From: CALKCV01 sp964609515
GTDB taxonomy: Bacteria; Cyanobacteriota; Cyanobacteriia; Cyanobacteriales; Microcoleaceae
Assembly: GCA_964609515.1 (NCBI GenBank)
Contig: CAZSTZ010000003.1
Location: forward strand, 1-64,000
Direction: 5' to 3'
Length of the DNA stretch: 64,000 nucleotides
The position numbers were made by a program, and so were the translations under genes. Within the stretch, counting starts at the first letter, position 1. Each line of letters opens with the position of its first letter. Shown here in pieces: positions 17,262 through 24,867 of the stretch. Under the pieces are notes generated by a model. That model was not told where the DNA came from. It ran no database searches and was given only the letters and a program-made list of their open reading frames with translations.

Positions 17262-17290
17262 ATGACACTCAGCAGTAAGTAAAATATGAT
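17262..17290 (+). promoter_or_regulatory. Candidate promoter for the 17314 gene
   Basis: ATGACA (17262-17267), 17-bp spacer, TATGAT (17285-17290), about 24 bases before the start codon. No palindrome is seen in the spacer. Confidence 0.5.
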
Positions 17291-17313
17291 AGAAAATTGC
17301 AATTTTAAAAACT

Positions 17314-17592
17314 ATGTCTAAACGACTTGCCAAAACACCAGAGGCAAAAGCAAAGCAAGTAAAACACTTGCGCCCTAAGCCCAAAAAGAAAAATCCCACA
17401 TCAACTAAGAGGAATTTATCTCTTACCAAAGGGCAACTAGCTAAGTTGGAGGCGATCGCTTCCAACCCGCAAGCAAAAGAAAAGGTGCTTCAGTTGTTGC
17501 CGCCTGCTTATCGGACAGACTTAGAAACTGGAGAACCATTAGAAACGTGGCAGGCCATAATTAGAAATTATATCGAAACTTGGCCAATATAA
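17314..17592 (+). CDS. Small basic hypothetical protein (92 aa)
   Basis: The N-terminal 40 residues are strongly basic (KPKKKNPTSTKRNLSL) and the C-terminal half is helical (LAKLEAIASNPQAKEKVLQL). Probably nucleic-acid binding. Its last codons (Trp-Pro-Ile-stop) lie inside the second copy of the 128-bp repeat, so that repeat supplied the end of the gene. Function unknown. Confidence 0.6.
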   Translation: MSKRLAKTPEAKAKQVKHLRPKPKKKNPTSTKRNLSLTKGQLAKLEAIASNPQAKEKVLQLLPPAYRTDLETGEPLETWQAIIRNYIETWPI

Positions 17593-17707
17593 GTTTTTCT
17601 CATTAATTAAACTGCATTGTCTCCAGAACACTAATCGATTAGGGGTTGACACTCATGGGTATATGAGTCTAATATAGAATTATCAGAGAAAAGCAGAGGA
17701 CAAAACA
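17580..17707 (+). repeat. 128-bp promoter-leader repeat, copy 2
   Basis: Second copy of the unit at 16813-16940. It begins inside the 3' end of the preceding gene and ends at the start codon of the 17708 gene. Differences include T to C after CCAGAA and several changes just after the -10 element. Confidence 0.9.
17646..17675 (+). promoter_or_regulatory. Sigma70-type promoter with palindromic operator in the spacer, copy 2
   Basis: -35 TTGACA (17646-17651), 18-bp spacer, -10 TAATAT (17670-17675, closer to consensus than copy 1). The same ACTCAT/ATGAGT inverted repeat lies at 17651-17656 and 17663-17668, conserved between copies. Confidence 0.8.
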
Positions 17708-17962
17708 ATGAATATGGACAACCTAGACTTAACAGCAACTTTAGAAAATTTAAAAGAGAACATCAGAACCTACGAATCAGATACATTCTCAGCCACCGCC
17801 GAGAACCTCACCGAAGAAGAGGCAGATAAAATACTAGCCTTTCTATTAAACCAATTAACAAAAAACAAATACGACGGGATAGATATGCAAATAGCACTAG
17901 AACAAAGCCGAACTAAATGCCCCACTACCAGCGAATCCTTTCCCCCAGAGACGGAACAGTAA
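17708..17962 (+). CDS. Small acidic hypothetical protein (84 aa)
   Basis: Helical, acidic protein (LTATLENLKENIRTY, NLTEEEADKILAFLLNQL) without cysteine clusters or membrane segments. Small acidic phage products under tight promoters are often inhibitors or anti-restriction-like factors, but nothing here proves that. Start set by AGAGGACAAAACA. Followed by a terminator. Confidence 0.6.
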   Translation: MNMDNLDLTATLENLKENIRTYESDTFSATAENLTEEEADKILAFLLNQLTKNKYDGIDMQIALEQSRTKCPTTSESFPPETEQ

Positions 17963-17966
17963 ACTT

Positions 17967-18015
17967 GGCGATCGCTTTTATCGAGCCATTCCTCAATAAG
18001 AGCGATCGCCTTTTT
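17967..18015 (+). terminator. Terminator whose stem consists of HIP1 octamers
   Basis: GGCGATCGCT (17967-17976) pairs with AGCGATCGCC (18001-18010), then TTTTT. Each arm contains the cyanobacterial octamer GCGATCGC. The same construction occurs at 40357-40392. Confidence 0.75.
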
Positions 18016-18140
18016 CTCTTTAGCGTTTATCCACGGCGATAAGAAACCGCTGCCAAAATTAATCGCCATATTTTTTCACCGTATGGATGGGCATGGCACA
18101 CATCCTTTTAAAATCTGGATGCCAGGATCTAAAAAGTGGT

Positions 18141-18182
18141 ATTTGAGAGTTTGGGATAAAAAATAATCCCAAACTCTCAAAT
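18141..18182. repeat. Perfect 17-bp inverted repeat
   Basis: ATTTGAGAGTTTGGGAT (18141-18157) and its exact reverse complement (18166-18182) flank an 8-bp A-rich loop. No T-run follows on either side, so a simple terminator is unlikely. Part of a gene-free stretch 17963-18306. Confidence 0.7.
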
Positions 18183-18238
18183 GATGAAGCAACCAAAAAT
18201 GTTAAAAGTTTAATAAATATATGTCAAGTTGCTTCATC
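18183..18238. repeat. Perfect 11-bp inverted repeat adjoining the 17-bp one
   Basis: GATGAAGCAAC (18183-18193) and GTTGCTTCATC (18228-18238) surround a 34-bp AT-rich loop, starting directly after the previous repeat. Together they form a 98-bp two-hairpin structure. The remaining gene-free sequence up to 18306 shows nothing else I recognise. Confidence 0.65.
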
Positions 18239-18306
18239 GTCTAATAAAGAGTCAGTTATTAATGCAGCAATAAAAAGAAGGCTGTAGTAAATAACTGTGA
18301 TAAAAT

Positions 18307-18633
18307 ATGAAAAACAAATTAGAACCATTAACCATGAACAAAAAACAAATTGTCGGAAAAACAATTAAATGGACTTCCGGGGGAAAACAAAAAACCGGAA
18401 CCGTTATGGGAATAATTCTCCCAAATCACGATGTGTTGATAGATTTCCCGTTTTTAAATGATGTACCTACAGCAAGAATCACAAGGCTCGGCTCTTTGAC
18501 TAGCATCAATAATAGGTTGCTAGTCAAAGTAACTACGCCCACAGGACTAGCAGCCTATTATGGCCCGCTAGTCCCAGTAGAAAATGTCAAGCAAAATATC
18601 TGGCTACCAAAAAATGCTGAAGTTATAAAGTAG
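18307..18633 (+). CDS. Hypothetical protein with KOW/SH3-like N-terminus (108 aa)
   Basis: Residues about 17-45 (GKTIKWTSGGKQKTGTVMGI) fit a small-barrel pattern shared with the products at 678 and 25114. The C-terminal half is beta-rich (LLVKVTTPTGLAAYYGPL). Start is either ATG 18307 or ATG 18334; neither has a good ribosome-binding site. Function unknown. Confidence 0.6.
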   Translation: MKNKLEPLTMNKKQIVGKTIKWTSGGKQKTGTVMGIILPNHDVLIDFPFLNDVPTARITRLGSLTSINNRLLVKVTTPTGLAAYYGPLVPVENVKQNIWLPKNAEVIK

Positions 18634-18646
18634 CCTAAAATCAAAA

Positions 18647-18679
18647 ATGGCGGGGCAAATAGTTAAGAGGCCCCGCCAT
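18647..18679 (+). terminator. GC-rich hairpin between genes
   Basis: ATGGCGGGGC (18647-18656) pairs with GCCCCGCCAT (18670-18679). No T-run follows, so it may be an attenuating or processing hairpin rather than a full terminator. It lies just before the ribosome-binding site of the HTH gene. Confidence 0.5.
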
Positions 18680-18708
18680 GTCCCTGTATGTTGGAAGGAG
18701 ACAATAAC

Positions 18709-18909
18709 ATGATAGCTGAAAAAATTGTGGAAATGTCAATGTCTCCACATGAATTTTTGATAAAACACCAACTCAGTCAAGAAAAGATGGCTGAGTTAAT
18801 AGGGGTAAATACCCGGACAGTCCAAAGATGGCTGTCTGGTGAAAGAAACCCCAGCACGATAACCTTGAAGATGTTGGCAATGACCGACAGGTTACTGGAA
18901 CTAGAATAA
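18709..18909 (+). CDS. Small XRE-type helix-turn-helix regulator (66 aa)
   Basis: Single-domain DNA-binding protein. LSQEKMAELIGVNTRTVQRW followed by LSGERNPS is a classic helix-turn-helix with the recognition helix in TRTVQRWL. AAGGAG six to ten bases before ATG 18709 fixes the start. It resembles phage Cro/C-type or antitoxin regulators. It is flanked by hairpins and lies near inverted repeats at 18988-19025, which are candidate targets. Followed by a strong terminator. Confidence 0.8.
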   Translation: MIAEKIVEMSMSPHEFLIKHQLSQEKMAELIGVNTRTVQRWLSGERNPSTITLKMLAMTDRLLELE

Positions 18910-18930
18910 CCTTTATCATAAACCTTTTTT

Positions 18931-18965
18931 AAAACCACGGTCTTAGGCCGTGGTTTTTTTATTTT
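18931..18965 (+). terminator. Rho-independent terminator
   Basis: AAAACCACGG (18931-18940) pairs with CCGTGGTTTT (18948-18957), continuing into TTTATTTTT. Ends the HTH gene transcript. Confidence 0.9.
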
Positions 18966-18987
18966 TGCCAAACTATTCTTAATACAT

Positions 18988-19025
18988 AGCGTTACTTAAG
19001 TTGTTTGAACGACTTAAGTAACGCT
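18988..19025. promoter_or_regulatory. 14-bp inverted repeat followed by AACGTTA sites
   Basis: AGCGTTACTTAAGT (18988-19001) and ACTTAAGTAACGCT (19012-19025) are perfect complements. GTAACGTTAA follows nearby and again just before ATG 19170, so TAACG-type elements recur four times in 180 bp. Candidate operator array for the 19170 operon, or a replication-type site. Confidence 0.5.
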
Positions 19026-19169
19026 TTAGAAAGTAACGTTAATTCGGGTGAATCAAGTTTCGACAAATGAAGCGATCGCTCTCAAACATCCCATCTTTGG
19101 TTTGTTTCGAGTCAGAAAAACTGATTTTGCTTGCTTGGTAAACCGAAACGAGTAGTAACGTTAACAACC

Positions 19170-19580
19170 ATGACACAAGTAGTAGAAGTTATCACTAATC
19201 GCGGCCACAGCATTCGGGCAACTCATTTAAAAAAGATAGGCCCGGTGGCTATGCAAAAAGTGGACTTGTGGAGAAAGTTTCGACAGATAAAATCCAATTT
19301 TTCCCGGCCCACCTTAAATAGATGGTGCGATCGTTTTTTGAAACACGATCCTATCTACAATGCTGCCTACTTCTTAATGGCATCAAATGAAAAATTCTCA
19401 AGGCTTGATGGACAAGGGGTGAAATTGCACCCTTATCAAGTCCAAAGCCTAACAGGACTTTTCTTTTGGAGCCTAAAAACTGAACGAGTTGGGGAGAAAG
19501 AATTTTTGCTTTTTCTCCAGCAAAACCCAGTGGATTATCGAATTTACCCAGACTTGTCTCAGTTAATGGAGGAAAGATGA
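19170..19580 (+). CDS. Hypothetical protein (136 aa)
   Basis: A frame from TTG 19131 exists, but ATG 19170 (MTQVVEVITN) is the more natural start and lies right after the AACGTTA site. The product is basic and helical (PTLNRWCDRFLKHDPIYNAA), suggesting a possible DNA-binding role, but no family is recognised. Its stop overlaps the next start (ATGA). Confidence 0.6.
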   Translation: MTQVVEVITNRGHSIRATHLKKIGPVAMQKVDLWRKFRQIKSNFSRPTLNRWCDRFLKHDPIYNAAYFLMASNEKFSRLDGQGVKLHPYQVQSLTGLFFWSLKTERVGEKEFLLFLQQNPVDYRIYPDLSQLMEER

Positions 19581-20161
19581 ACGCTCAAGATTTAGCAGAT
19601 GAATTAAACTTGCCGGCAGCAACAATTACTGCCGCAGTAAAAAGTGCAAATGCGGACCCTAGCAATTTCGACAAAAAAATAGGCGATCGCGTCCGTTCGA
19701 TGGTTGCGCAAACAGCAGCACAGCAGAACAAAGACGTGCCCAAGAAAATAGCTGCCGGCACTCAGACTAAAAAGGAGAAAAAGGAGGAGGACTCGTCAGG
19801 CGACAAAACAGAAATAGAGAATTATCAGGATGCTGTATTTGCAATCCGAGAACGCCAGACACAGCAAAAGTTGGATCGAGTGCGTGAGCGAGGCTCTTTT
19901 GTTGGCTCTCTACTGGCAGTTGAGGAGTTTAAAGCGGAATTGGAAGGCTATGCCGTAACTCGCACCGAGTTAGCTCAATTGTTGACAACCCGAGACAATG
20001 AGTTTGTCAATCAATTACTGGGGGACTCACTAAAGCCTTCCCAACTTCTTCCTGCTGTTTACCACGAAAGTCATCAGGATCAGGATTCAAAACCTGCAAA
20101 TCTGTTGGAAGCATGGGAACAAAAAGCCGGGCTGAACGGGCTGAATTGGAATTACGAATAG
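19577..20161 (+). CDS. Hypothetical protein (194 aa)
   Basis: Residues 1-55 read like a small helical DNA- or protein-binding domain (AQDLADELNLPAATITAAV). A lysine/glutamate-rich linker (about 60-80) follows, then helical segments and an acidic C-terminus. Coupled by ATGA to the upstream gene, and overlaps the next small gene by 49 bases. Function unknown. Confidence 0.6.
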   Translation: MNAQDLADELNLPAATITAAVKSANADPSNFDKKIGDRVRSMVAQTAAQQNKDVPKKIAAGTQTKKEKKEEDSSGDKTEIENYQDAVFAIRERQTQQKLDRVRERGSFVGSLLAVEEFKAELEGYAVTRTELAQLLTTRDNEFVNQLLGDSLKPSQLLPAVYHESHQDQDSKPANLLEAWEQKAGLNGLNWNYE

Positions 20162-20292
20162 AAATAGAAAAGTTAAAAGTTGTTGCTGCTGAGAAACAAA
20201 AACCTTGGTGGCAAAAACTGACAAGACAAATTAAAGACTTCAGGGGGCATGACTCCTCTGAAGCAATGACCGAAATTATGCGAGGACTATGA
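20113..20292 (+). CDS. Small hypothetical protein (59 aa)
   Basis: A 60-codon frame overlapping the end of the previous gene. N-terminal helical coiled-coil-like segment (AERAELELRIEIEKLK), then a Trp-Trp containing basic segment (KPWWQKLTRQIKDFRGH). The composition is protein-like and it fills the gap in the operon. No homology recognised. Confidence 0.55.
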   Translation: MGTKSRAERAELELRIEIEKLKVVAAEKQKPWWQKLTRQIKDFRGHDSSEAMTEIMRGL

Positions 20293-20349
20293 TATGCAAA
20301 GATTTTTGCGATCGCGCATTTGGAGTTGTGAATATCTGATGAGGCTAGC

Positions 20350-20994
20350 ATGATTACAGACCAAAATCCAATCAAAGCACCACCGTGGCTGATGACTTCA
20401 GTCTGGCTTGGCTCTGGAATGCTGTTTTTATTTTTAGCAGTTGGAGTATTGGGAAATTTATTTGCCCCCAGAGGGGCGGTTACTCAGTTGCCAGAAACTT
20501 TAACTAACACTCCGGCAACCGTAGAACCAACATCTCCGGTGGAAAAACAAACCAGGGAGATTACTCTGGAAGTATTGCGGACTCAATGCCAATACAACCT
20601 TAAAGGAGAAATTGCAGAAGTTAATGAGGTACTCGTTACGATGCGAGGAATCCGGTGGTTGATTTACGCACAAAAAGAAGCACCACCACTGGGGCTGACA
20701 ACTTACGAGTTTCTGATGGAAAATTATGTGGCGACTGTAGAAAAAATATATGACATTAGTAATTACGGAAGTTTCAACCCATTACCAAAGCAGTCTCGGG
20801 AACTCCGAGATTTGTTAGGAACAGTGGAAGACATAACCTGGGCATTAACTTCTGGGACTAATTTCAGACATCCCAACGTTTCGTTGGTGGAACTAAACAC
20901 CCAACTACAAGACTGTCAAGCTGCGGCAAGAACGCATAATAGCGTTTTGCAAGACGATATGGGCAGAGCAGGATTTGGAGGTCAACTGCCATGA
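20350..20994 (+). CDS. Membrane-anchored hypothetical protein (214 aa)
   Basis: One hydrophobic segment at about 18-36 (VWLGSGMLFLFLAVGVLG), then a proline/threonine linker and a soluble helical domain with cysteines at about 80 and 190. Probably anchored in the inner membrane with the domain outside or in the cytoplasm. First gene of the membrane cluster; its stop overlaps the start of the ATPase gene (ATGA), pointing to a joint complex. Confidence 0.65.
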   Translation: MITDQNPIKAPPWLMTSVWLGSGMLFLFLAVGVLGNLFAPRGAVTQLPETLTNTPATVEPTSPVEKQTREITLEVLRTQCQYNLKGEIAEVNEVLVTMRGIRWLIYAQKEAPPLGLTTYEFLMENYVATVEKIYDISNYGSFNPLPKQSRELRDLLGTVEDITWALTSGTNFRHPNVSLVELNTQLQDCQAAARTHNSVLQDDMGRAGFGGQLP

Positions 20995-22223
20995 ACAAAG
21001 TTGAGGGAGCGATCGCTCTTGCCGCTTCTATCACGGGAGTAATTTCTCTGAGCAACCTGCAAGCTCCAAGACAATGCCAAGTTATATGGCAAGGAGAAAC
21101 TCCCGCTATATATTCCCCACCTCCTGATAAAACTGCTGGTATTGTAGCGGCAATCGGATTTGTGGCTTTGGGCGTTATGGGAGCGCGATCGCTCAAGAAC
21201 CCAGAAACAACTCTCCCTTCTGCAACAAATATTCAATCGCAGAGATTAGGCCCCTCCAATCTACCCGCAATAACACAAGACTCAAATCAAGAAAATGTAG
21301 AAAACATTCAACCCCAAAACAAAAATTCAAGTATAGAATTTGAGTCAGAAAAACATCAGGAATTATGGAGAAAGCTAACATCTCCTGGTTACGAATGGTT
21401 GCTACAATTGTTGTTAACTAAACCGTTGTTAGTTTGGGGCGAACAATGCAGCGGTAAAACTCAATTTTCTAGTTTTTTAGCAATGCTAAGAATGTTGTTT
21501 TTCAAGCATAAAGTTAGCGTTGCCGATCCGCACTCTCACCAAAACGAATGGCCTAGCAGTTTTGAGGTTTACGGAGCATCTTATAATTACGGCCAAGTAA
21601 ACAATAGATTGACTGCTTATTACCAGAGGTTAAAAAATGGGAATATGCCTCATACCTCCATTTGGGATGAGGTAACTAATTACCAAGAGTGTTGCGACGA
21701 AAAACTAGCGGGGCGCTTTCTCAAATCAATTTTAAGCGATGTTCGCAAACCGCCGGAATTTCCAATCTTGTTAAGCCATTCTAATACTTTAAGTTCTTTA
21801 GGTGGCGGGAAAGGTGGGGTTAAAACAATGCAAGTTCGCGGTCTAGTAGAGGTAAACTTACGAGCAAAAAGAGACGAATTGGGAAACTTAAAACCTGCTT
21901 TGAAAGGCTCTATAACTGGACTCCAATTAGACGAAAAAGGCGATGCTATAACTCAACAAATTGAGTTAGAACCGTGGATGCAGTATTCTTGGTTGGAAAG
22001 AGAGTTTGGGGAGATTTCCAAAATGCCCGAATTGAATGTAGAAAAACAGCAACTTGAAACAGCATGGAACCAACAGGAGAAACAGCGAGTTAAACAACTT
22101 GCTAAAGAAGGATTTACTCAGACTGAAATAATTAAAGAAGTTTGGGGCGTTTCTCCTGGTGAAAGTTCTCGATATCAAGATGCTGTTGAGAAATTCAAAA
22201 CTTACAATATTGAGGAGGATTAA
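20991..22223 (+). CDS. Membrane-anchored P-loop ATPase (410 aa)
   Basis: Hydrophobic segments at about 5-20 and 47-65 are followed by a linker and an ATPase domain. Walker A is GEQCSGKTQ (~150) and Walker B is HTSIWDEV (~225), with a sensor-like LLSHSN motif (~262). This layout (two N-terminal membrane segments then one NTPase) resembles FtsK/VirD4-type DNA pumps and phage assembly ATPases, though none is a clear match. A C-terminal helical part (TQTEIIKEVWGVSPGESSRY) looks like an HTH. The neighbours are membrane proteins and wall hydrolases, suggesting an envelope-spanning machine. Confidence 0.7.
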   Translation: MNKVEGAIALAASITGVISLSNLQAPRQCQVIWQGETPAIYSPPPDKTAGIVAAIGFVALGVMGARSLKNPETTLPSATNIQSQRLGPSNLPAITQDSNQENVENIQPQNKNSSIEFESEKHQELWRKLTSPGYEWLLQLLLTKPLLVWGEQCSGKTQFSSFLAMLRMLFFKHKVSVADPHSHQNEWPSSFEVYGASYNYGQVNNRLTAYYQRLKNGNMPHTSIWDEVTNYQECCDEKLAGRFLKSILSDVRKPPEFPILLSHSNTLSSLGGGKGGVKTMQVRGLVEVNLRAKRDELGNLKPALKGSITGLQLDEKGDAITQQIELEPWMQYSWLEREFGEISKMPELNVEKQQLETAWNQQEKQRVKQLAKEGFTQTEIIKEVWGVSPGESSRYQDAVEKFKTYNIEED

Positions 22224-22226
22224 CTC

Positions 22227-22478
22227 GTGGGAGAAATTTGGCGTTTTTTGTGGGGTAAACTGTCGTCAGGAGACCCTATTTCAATAGCTGTTGCTGCCAT
22301 GCTCATCATTCTAACGGGCAGCTCGGTAGTTGCCTTTGCGCATGGCATGGATGGTCGATGTCGGGTTAATAAATTTGACATTAATGACGCGGCAGATTAC
22401 GGATGCAGCACTGGGTTGTTTTTAAGAGGTTTCTTTGAAAACATTCCCACATTTGATTCGGTTAAAAACCAACCTTAA
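22227..22478 (+). CDS. Small membrane protein (83 aa)
   Basis: Starts at GTG preceded by GAGGAGGA. A hydrophobic helix at about 18-40 (ISIAVAAMLIILTGSSVVAF) is followed by a short domain with two cysteines (GRCRVN, DYGCST). Likely a small partner of the ATPase. No family recognised. Confidence 0.65.
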   Translation: MGEIWRFLWGKLSSGDPISIAVAAMLIILTGSSVVAFAHGMDGRCRVNKFDINDAADYGCSTGLFLRGFFENIPTFDSVKNQP

Positions 22479-22491
22479 AAAAAGAGGAAAA

Positions 22492-22680
22492 ATGACAAAT
22501 AAAGAAGATTTTCAAACACCATTAAGTAAGTTGGAAGAAGCATCTATCAAAATTTTGATAGGCATGATGCAATATGAAAACTTCGGGACTCTCCGAGACT
22601 ACTATGCTTCGCAGTCTGTTTTAGCGGCAAAAAGGCTACTTAAAGAATGCGATCGCGTATCTCAACAACAAGATGAATAA
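22492..22680 (+). CDS. Small hypothetical soluble protein (62 aa)
   Basis: AGAGG before ATG 22492 supports this start rather than the upstream in-frame one. Helical protein (PLSKLEEASIKILIGMMQ). Its stop lies in the first copy of a 13-bp tandem duplication (22672-22684 and 22685-22697, GATGAATAAAGCT); the second copy provides the start codon of the next gene. Confidence 0.6.
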   Translation: MTNKEDFQTPLSKLEEASIKILIGMMQYENFGTLRDYYASQSVLAAKRLLKECDRVSQQQDE

Positions 22681-22685
22681 AGCTG

Positions 22686-23225
22686 ATGAATAAAGCTTTT
22701 GAAATGTTCGTAAATTTCTGTGTTGTCATAGTTTTACTTTTTCTGATAACAGGCATTAGTGCAGGAGCATTAGAAAATAAGCCTTTTGCTCCGGGCCCCG
22801 CCCTTGCTTTTATTCTGAGATTAACTGGCAGGATAGAACTGGCAACCGATTTGGCAGCAGGTCGCAAAGAACCAAGCGATCGCCCCTTTACCGGATTAAT
22901 CCAAGACCGCGCTGCCGATATTCAGAAAGAAACTGACAATTTTGTGGAAAAGTTGCCAAAGACTGAAGATGGCAAAGTTGAAACTCGCGCTTTAAATTGT
23001 CCCCAAGGTGCTTATGCTGCAAACGTTCCCCAGGTATCGGCAGACAAAATAGGTTTAGCACAAGGACAATCTCTAAGGTTTCTGTGGGATGTTCAAAAAA
23101 TCTGGGGAAATCCTCACTGCGTGGCAAGGAAAGAATGGCGGTATTTTTTTGATAACGGAAAGGTGGCGATCGCTACTGAGTCGGGAGGTAAGGTAAATGT
23201 CAAAATTGTCGGAATTAACTTCTAA
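22686..23225 (+). CDS. Membrane-anchored or secreted hypothetical protein (179 aa)
   Basis: Residues 8-28 (FVNFCVVIVLLFLITGISAG) form a signal anchor. The rest is soluble with two cysteines, at about 102 (NCPQGAY) and 143 (NPHCVARK), which could form a disulphide outside the cytoplasm. No family recognised. The ATG arises within the tandem 13-bp duplication. Overlaps the peptidase gene by 29 bases. Confidence 0.6.
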   Translation: MNKAFEMFVNFCVVIVLLFLITGISAGALENKPFAPGPALAFILRLTGRIELATDLAAGRKEPSDRPFTGLIQDRAADIQKETDNFVEKLPKTEDGKVETRALNCPQGAYAANVPQVSADKIGLAQGQSLRFLWDVQKIWGNPHCVARKEWRYFFDNGKVAIATESGGKVNVKIVGINF

Positions 23226-23922
23226 AACTGCTTTGCTAGTTCTGGAACGCATCGAGCAAAAACTGGATGAGGTAAAAGAACGAGAAGAGCAAAAAGAAAT
23301 GCGGCAAACGATAACTTTATTCTATTGGGGCATATTTATTTGCTGCCTTTGGATTGCTGTTGTGGGGCCAGCTTTTTACGGAGTTAAAAATGCTGTTGCC
23401 AATTTTCCCAACGGGGTCAATATTGAATGGAATTTATTTCCCAGAATCAATTGGCAAGGCATCGACTTACCTCCTTTTACTTCCAGCAAGAAAACCGAGA
23501 TGCCCAAGCCCGGCAATTTTTCTAATCCAGTTCCTAATGCCAAAAGAATTAGCTCTCGTTTTGGCTACCGAAGTCATCCGGTGTTGGGAGGCCGCCGATT
23601 TCATAATGGAATAGATTTAGCAGCCCCTACCGGAACTCCAATATTGGCATCTTTGCCGGGAAAGGTTGTTGCTGCGGGTTGGTTATCAAATGCTTGTGGG
23701 AACGGGTTAAAAATTGAACATCCTAATAAATTTACTACTTCCTACTGCCACCTTGATAAAATTAATGTCAAAAAAGGAGTTTCTGTTAATATCAGTTCCA
23801 CCCTTGGAACGGTAGGAAGCACTGGCAGAAGTACGGGGCCGCATCTACATTTTACGGTTCGTAAGGATGGTAAACTTGTTAATCCTGAAACCTATTTTCG
23901 ATTTGATTTAAAAGGGCAATAG
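23197..23922 (+). CDS. Membrane-anchored M23 family peptidase (241 aa)
   Basis: Zinc endopeptidase cutting peptide cross-links of peptidoglycan. N-terminal coiled coil (about 12-36), one membrane helix (about 40-62), then an extracytoplasmic M23 domain. Zinc ligands are visible: H136 and D140 in HNGIDLA and H218 in HLHF, with catalytic-type H216. A further His in SYCHLDKI is present. The full set suggests an active enzyme. With the GH108 gene 330 bp downstream, the cluster can cut both sugar and peptide bonds of the wall, for lysis or to pass a machine through it. Confidence 0.85.
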   Translation: MSKLSELTSKTALLVLERIEQKLDEVKEREEQKEMRQTITLFYWGIFICCLWIAVVGPAFYGVKNAVANFPNGVNIEWNLFPRINWQGIDLPPFTSSKKTEMPKPGNFSNPVPNAKRISSRFGYRSHPVLGGRRFHNGIDLAAPTGTPILASLPGKVVAAGWLSNACGNGLKIEHPNKFTTSYCHLDKINVKKGVSVNISSTLGTVGSTGRSTGPHLHFTVRKDGKLVNPETYFRFDLKGQ

Positions 23923-23923
23923 T

Positions 23924-24115
23924 ATGGCAGAAAACTGGATAGAAATCAATAAGGCGATCGCTAAATACGGAAGACAAATTATCAACGGCTGTACTGTCAA
24001 ACATGATAGAGGTATAATTTACATTGACATCGATAGCGATCGAGGCAGCCTAGAAAACAATGTTTTTCACCAAGCGGAATCAAAACTTAACTCACAGGAG
24101 AAACGACATGATTAA
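23924..24115 (+). CDS. Small hypothetical protein (63 aa)
   Basis: Begins one base after the peptidase stop. Contains WIEINKAIAKYGRQIINGC and a beta segment GIIYIDIDSDRG. No membrane segment. Unrecognised; operon position suggests an accessory role. Confidence 0.5.
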   Translation: MAENWIEINKAIAKYGRQIINGCTVKHDRGIIYIDIDSDRGSLENNVFHQAESKLNSQEKRHD

Positions 24116-24254
24116 CATTCCTAGAGCCTCATGGCGAGAACTGACCCGGCTAATTATTAAAATGTCAGTTATTCCAGAGAAACAAAACCAACTAATCCAA
24201 GAATGCTTGGACTTATTGGAGGCAATAGAACGCGATAATATGCACCAAGATTAA
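24108..24254 (+). CDS. Small hypothetical protein (48 aa)
   Basis: AGGAGA directly upstream places the start at ATG 24108, eight bases before the previous stop. Helical product (ASWRELTRLIIKMSVIPEK, NQLIQECLDLLEAIE). The longer frame from 24060 lacks a ribosome-binding site. Unrecognised. Confidence 0.6.
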   Translation: MINIPRASWRELTRLIIKMSVIPEKQNQLIQECLDLLEAIERDNMHQD

Positions 24255-24255
24255 T

Positions 24256-24867
24256 ATGGAACGTATTAAGCAAGTTGCACTTTTATGCTGTTCTGTGGGA
24301 GTCATTATTGGCTCCCAGTCTTTCCAAGATTATTGGAAGACAGCGATCGCTCCCCATCTACCAGAAATCCCTATCAAGGTAATGGGCACGACAGAACAAG
24401 CATCTAACGCTGCTGCTGGTGATTTTGACAAGGCATATCAAATTATCCGTAAGGTTGAGGGGGGTTATTCCAAACACCCAGACGACACCGGAGGAGAGAC
24501 GTACAAAGGAATCACTATAGCTGTTGCAAAAAAATGGGGATATGACAGACCGCAAGATTTGAGCGATACCAAAATCAAACAAATTTACCTTAAAGATTAC
24601 TGGGAAAAGTCAGGAGCTAACAACCACCCTTGGCCGCTAAATTTAGCGATTTTCAATAGTTATGTTAATAGCGGGCGTAAATGGAAAATCCCTGCTACCG
24701 GCACTCCCCAAGAAAAAGCGCTTGCATACCTTCAGCAGCAAACAGATTTTTACGATCGCATCATTACTAACGATCCTAGTCAAAGGGTTTTTAGTCGCGG
24801 ATGGAAAAACCGCAGCAAAATTATCAAAGAAGCAATTAGAGGAACTAAAACACAGAGGTATTTATGA
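24256..24867 (+). CDS. GH108-family peptidoglycan muramidase, membrane-anchored (203 aa)
   Basis: Glycoside hydrolase 108 enzymes cleave the glycan backbone of peptidoglycan and serve as phage lysozymes. The signature is at residues 63-90: IIRKVEGGYS with catalytic-type E68, then DTGGETYKGIT. The N-terminus carries a hydrophobic segment (about 6-22, VALLCCSVGVIIGS) that would act as signal or anchor, useful for a SAR-type endolysin. Domain length is normal. ATGA overlap with the next small gene. Confidence 0.85.
   Translation: MERIKQVALLCCSVGVIIGSQSFQDYWKTAIAPHLPEIPIKVMGTTEQASNAAAGDFDKAYQIIRKVEGGYSKHPDDTGGETYKGITIAVAKKWGYDRPQDLSDTKIKQIYLKDYWEKSGANNHPWPLNLAIFNSYVNSGRKWKIPATGTPQEKALAYLQQQTDFYDRIITNDPSQRVFSRGWKNRSKIIKEAIRGTKTQRYL

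Noticed and set aside
17770..18069. 99-codon minus-strand frame opposite the 17708 gene
   Set aside because: The plus-strand gene has a promoter, ribosome-binding site and terminator; the minus frame runs through that terminator.
22962..22995. CTGAAGA followed by GAAAC, considered as a third hammerhead
   Set aside because: No pairing for stem II and it lies within the coding sequence of the membrane protein at 22686.
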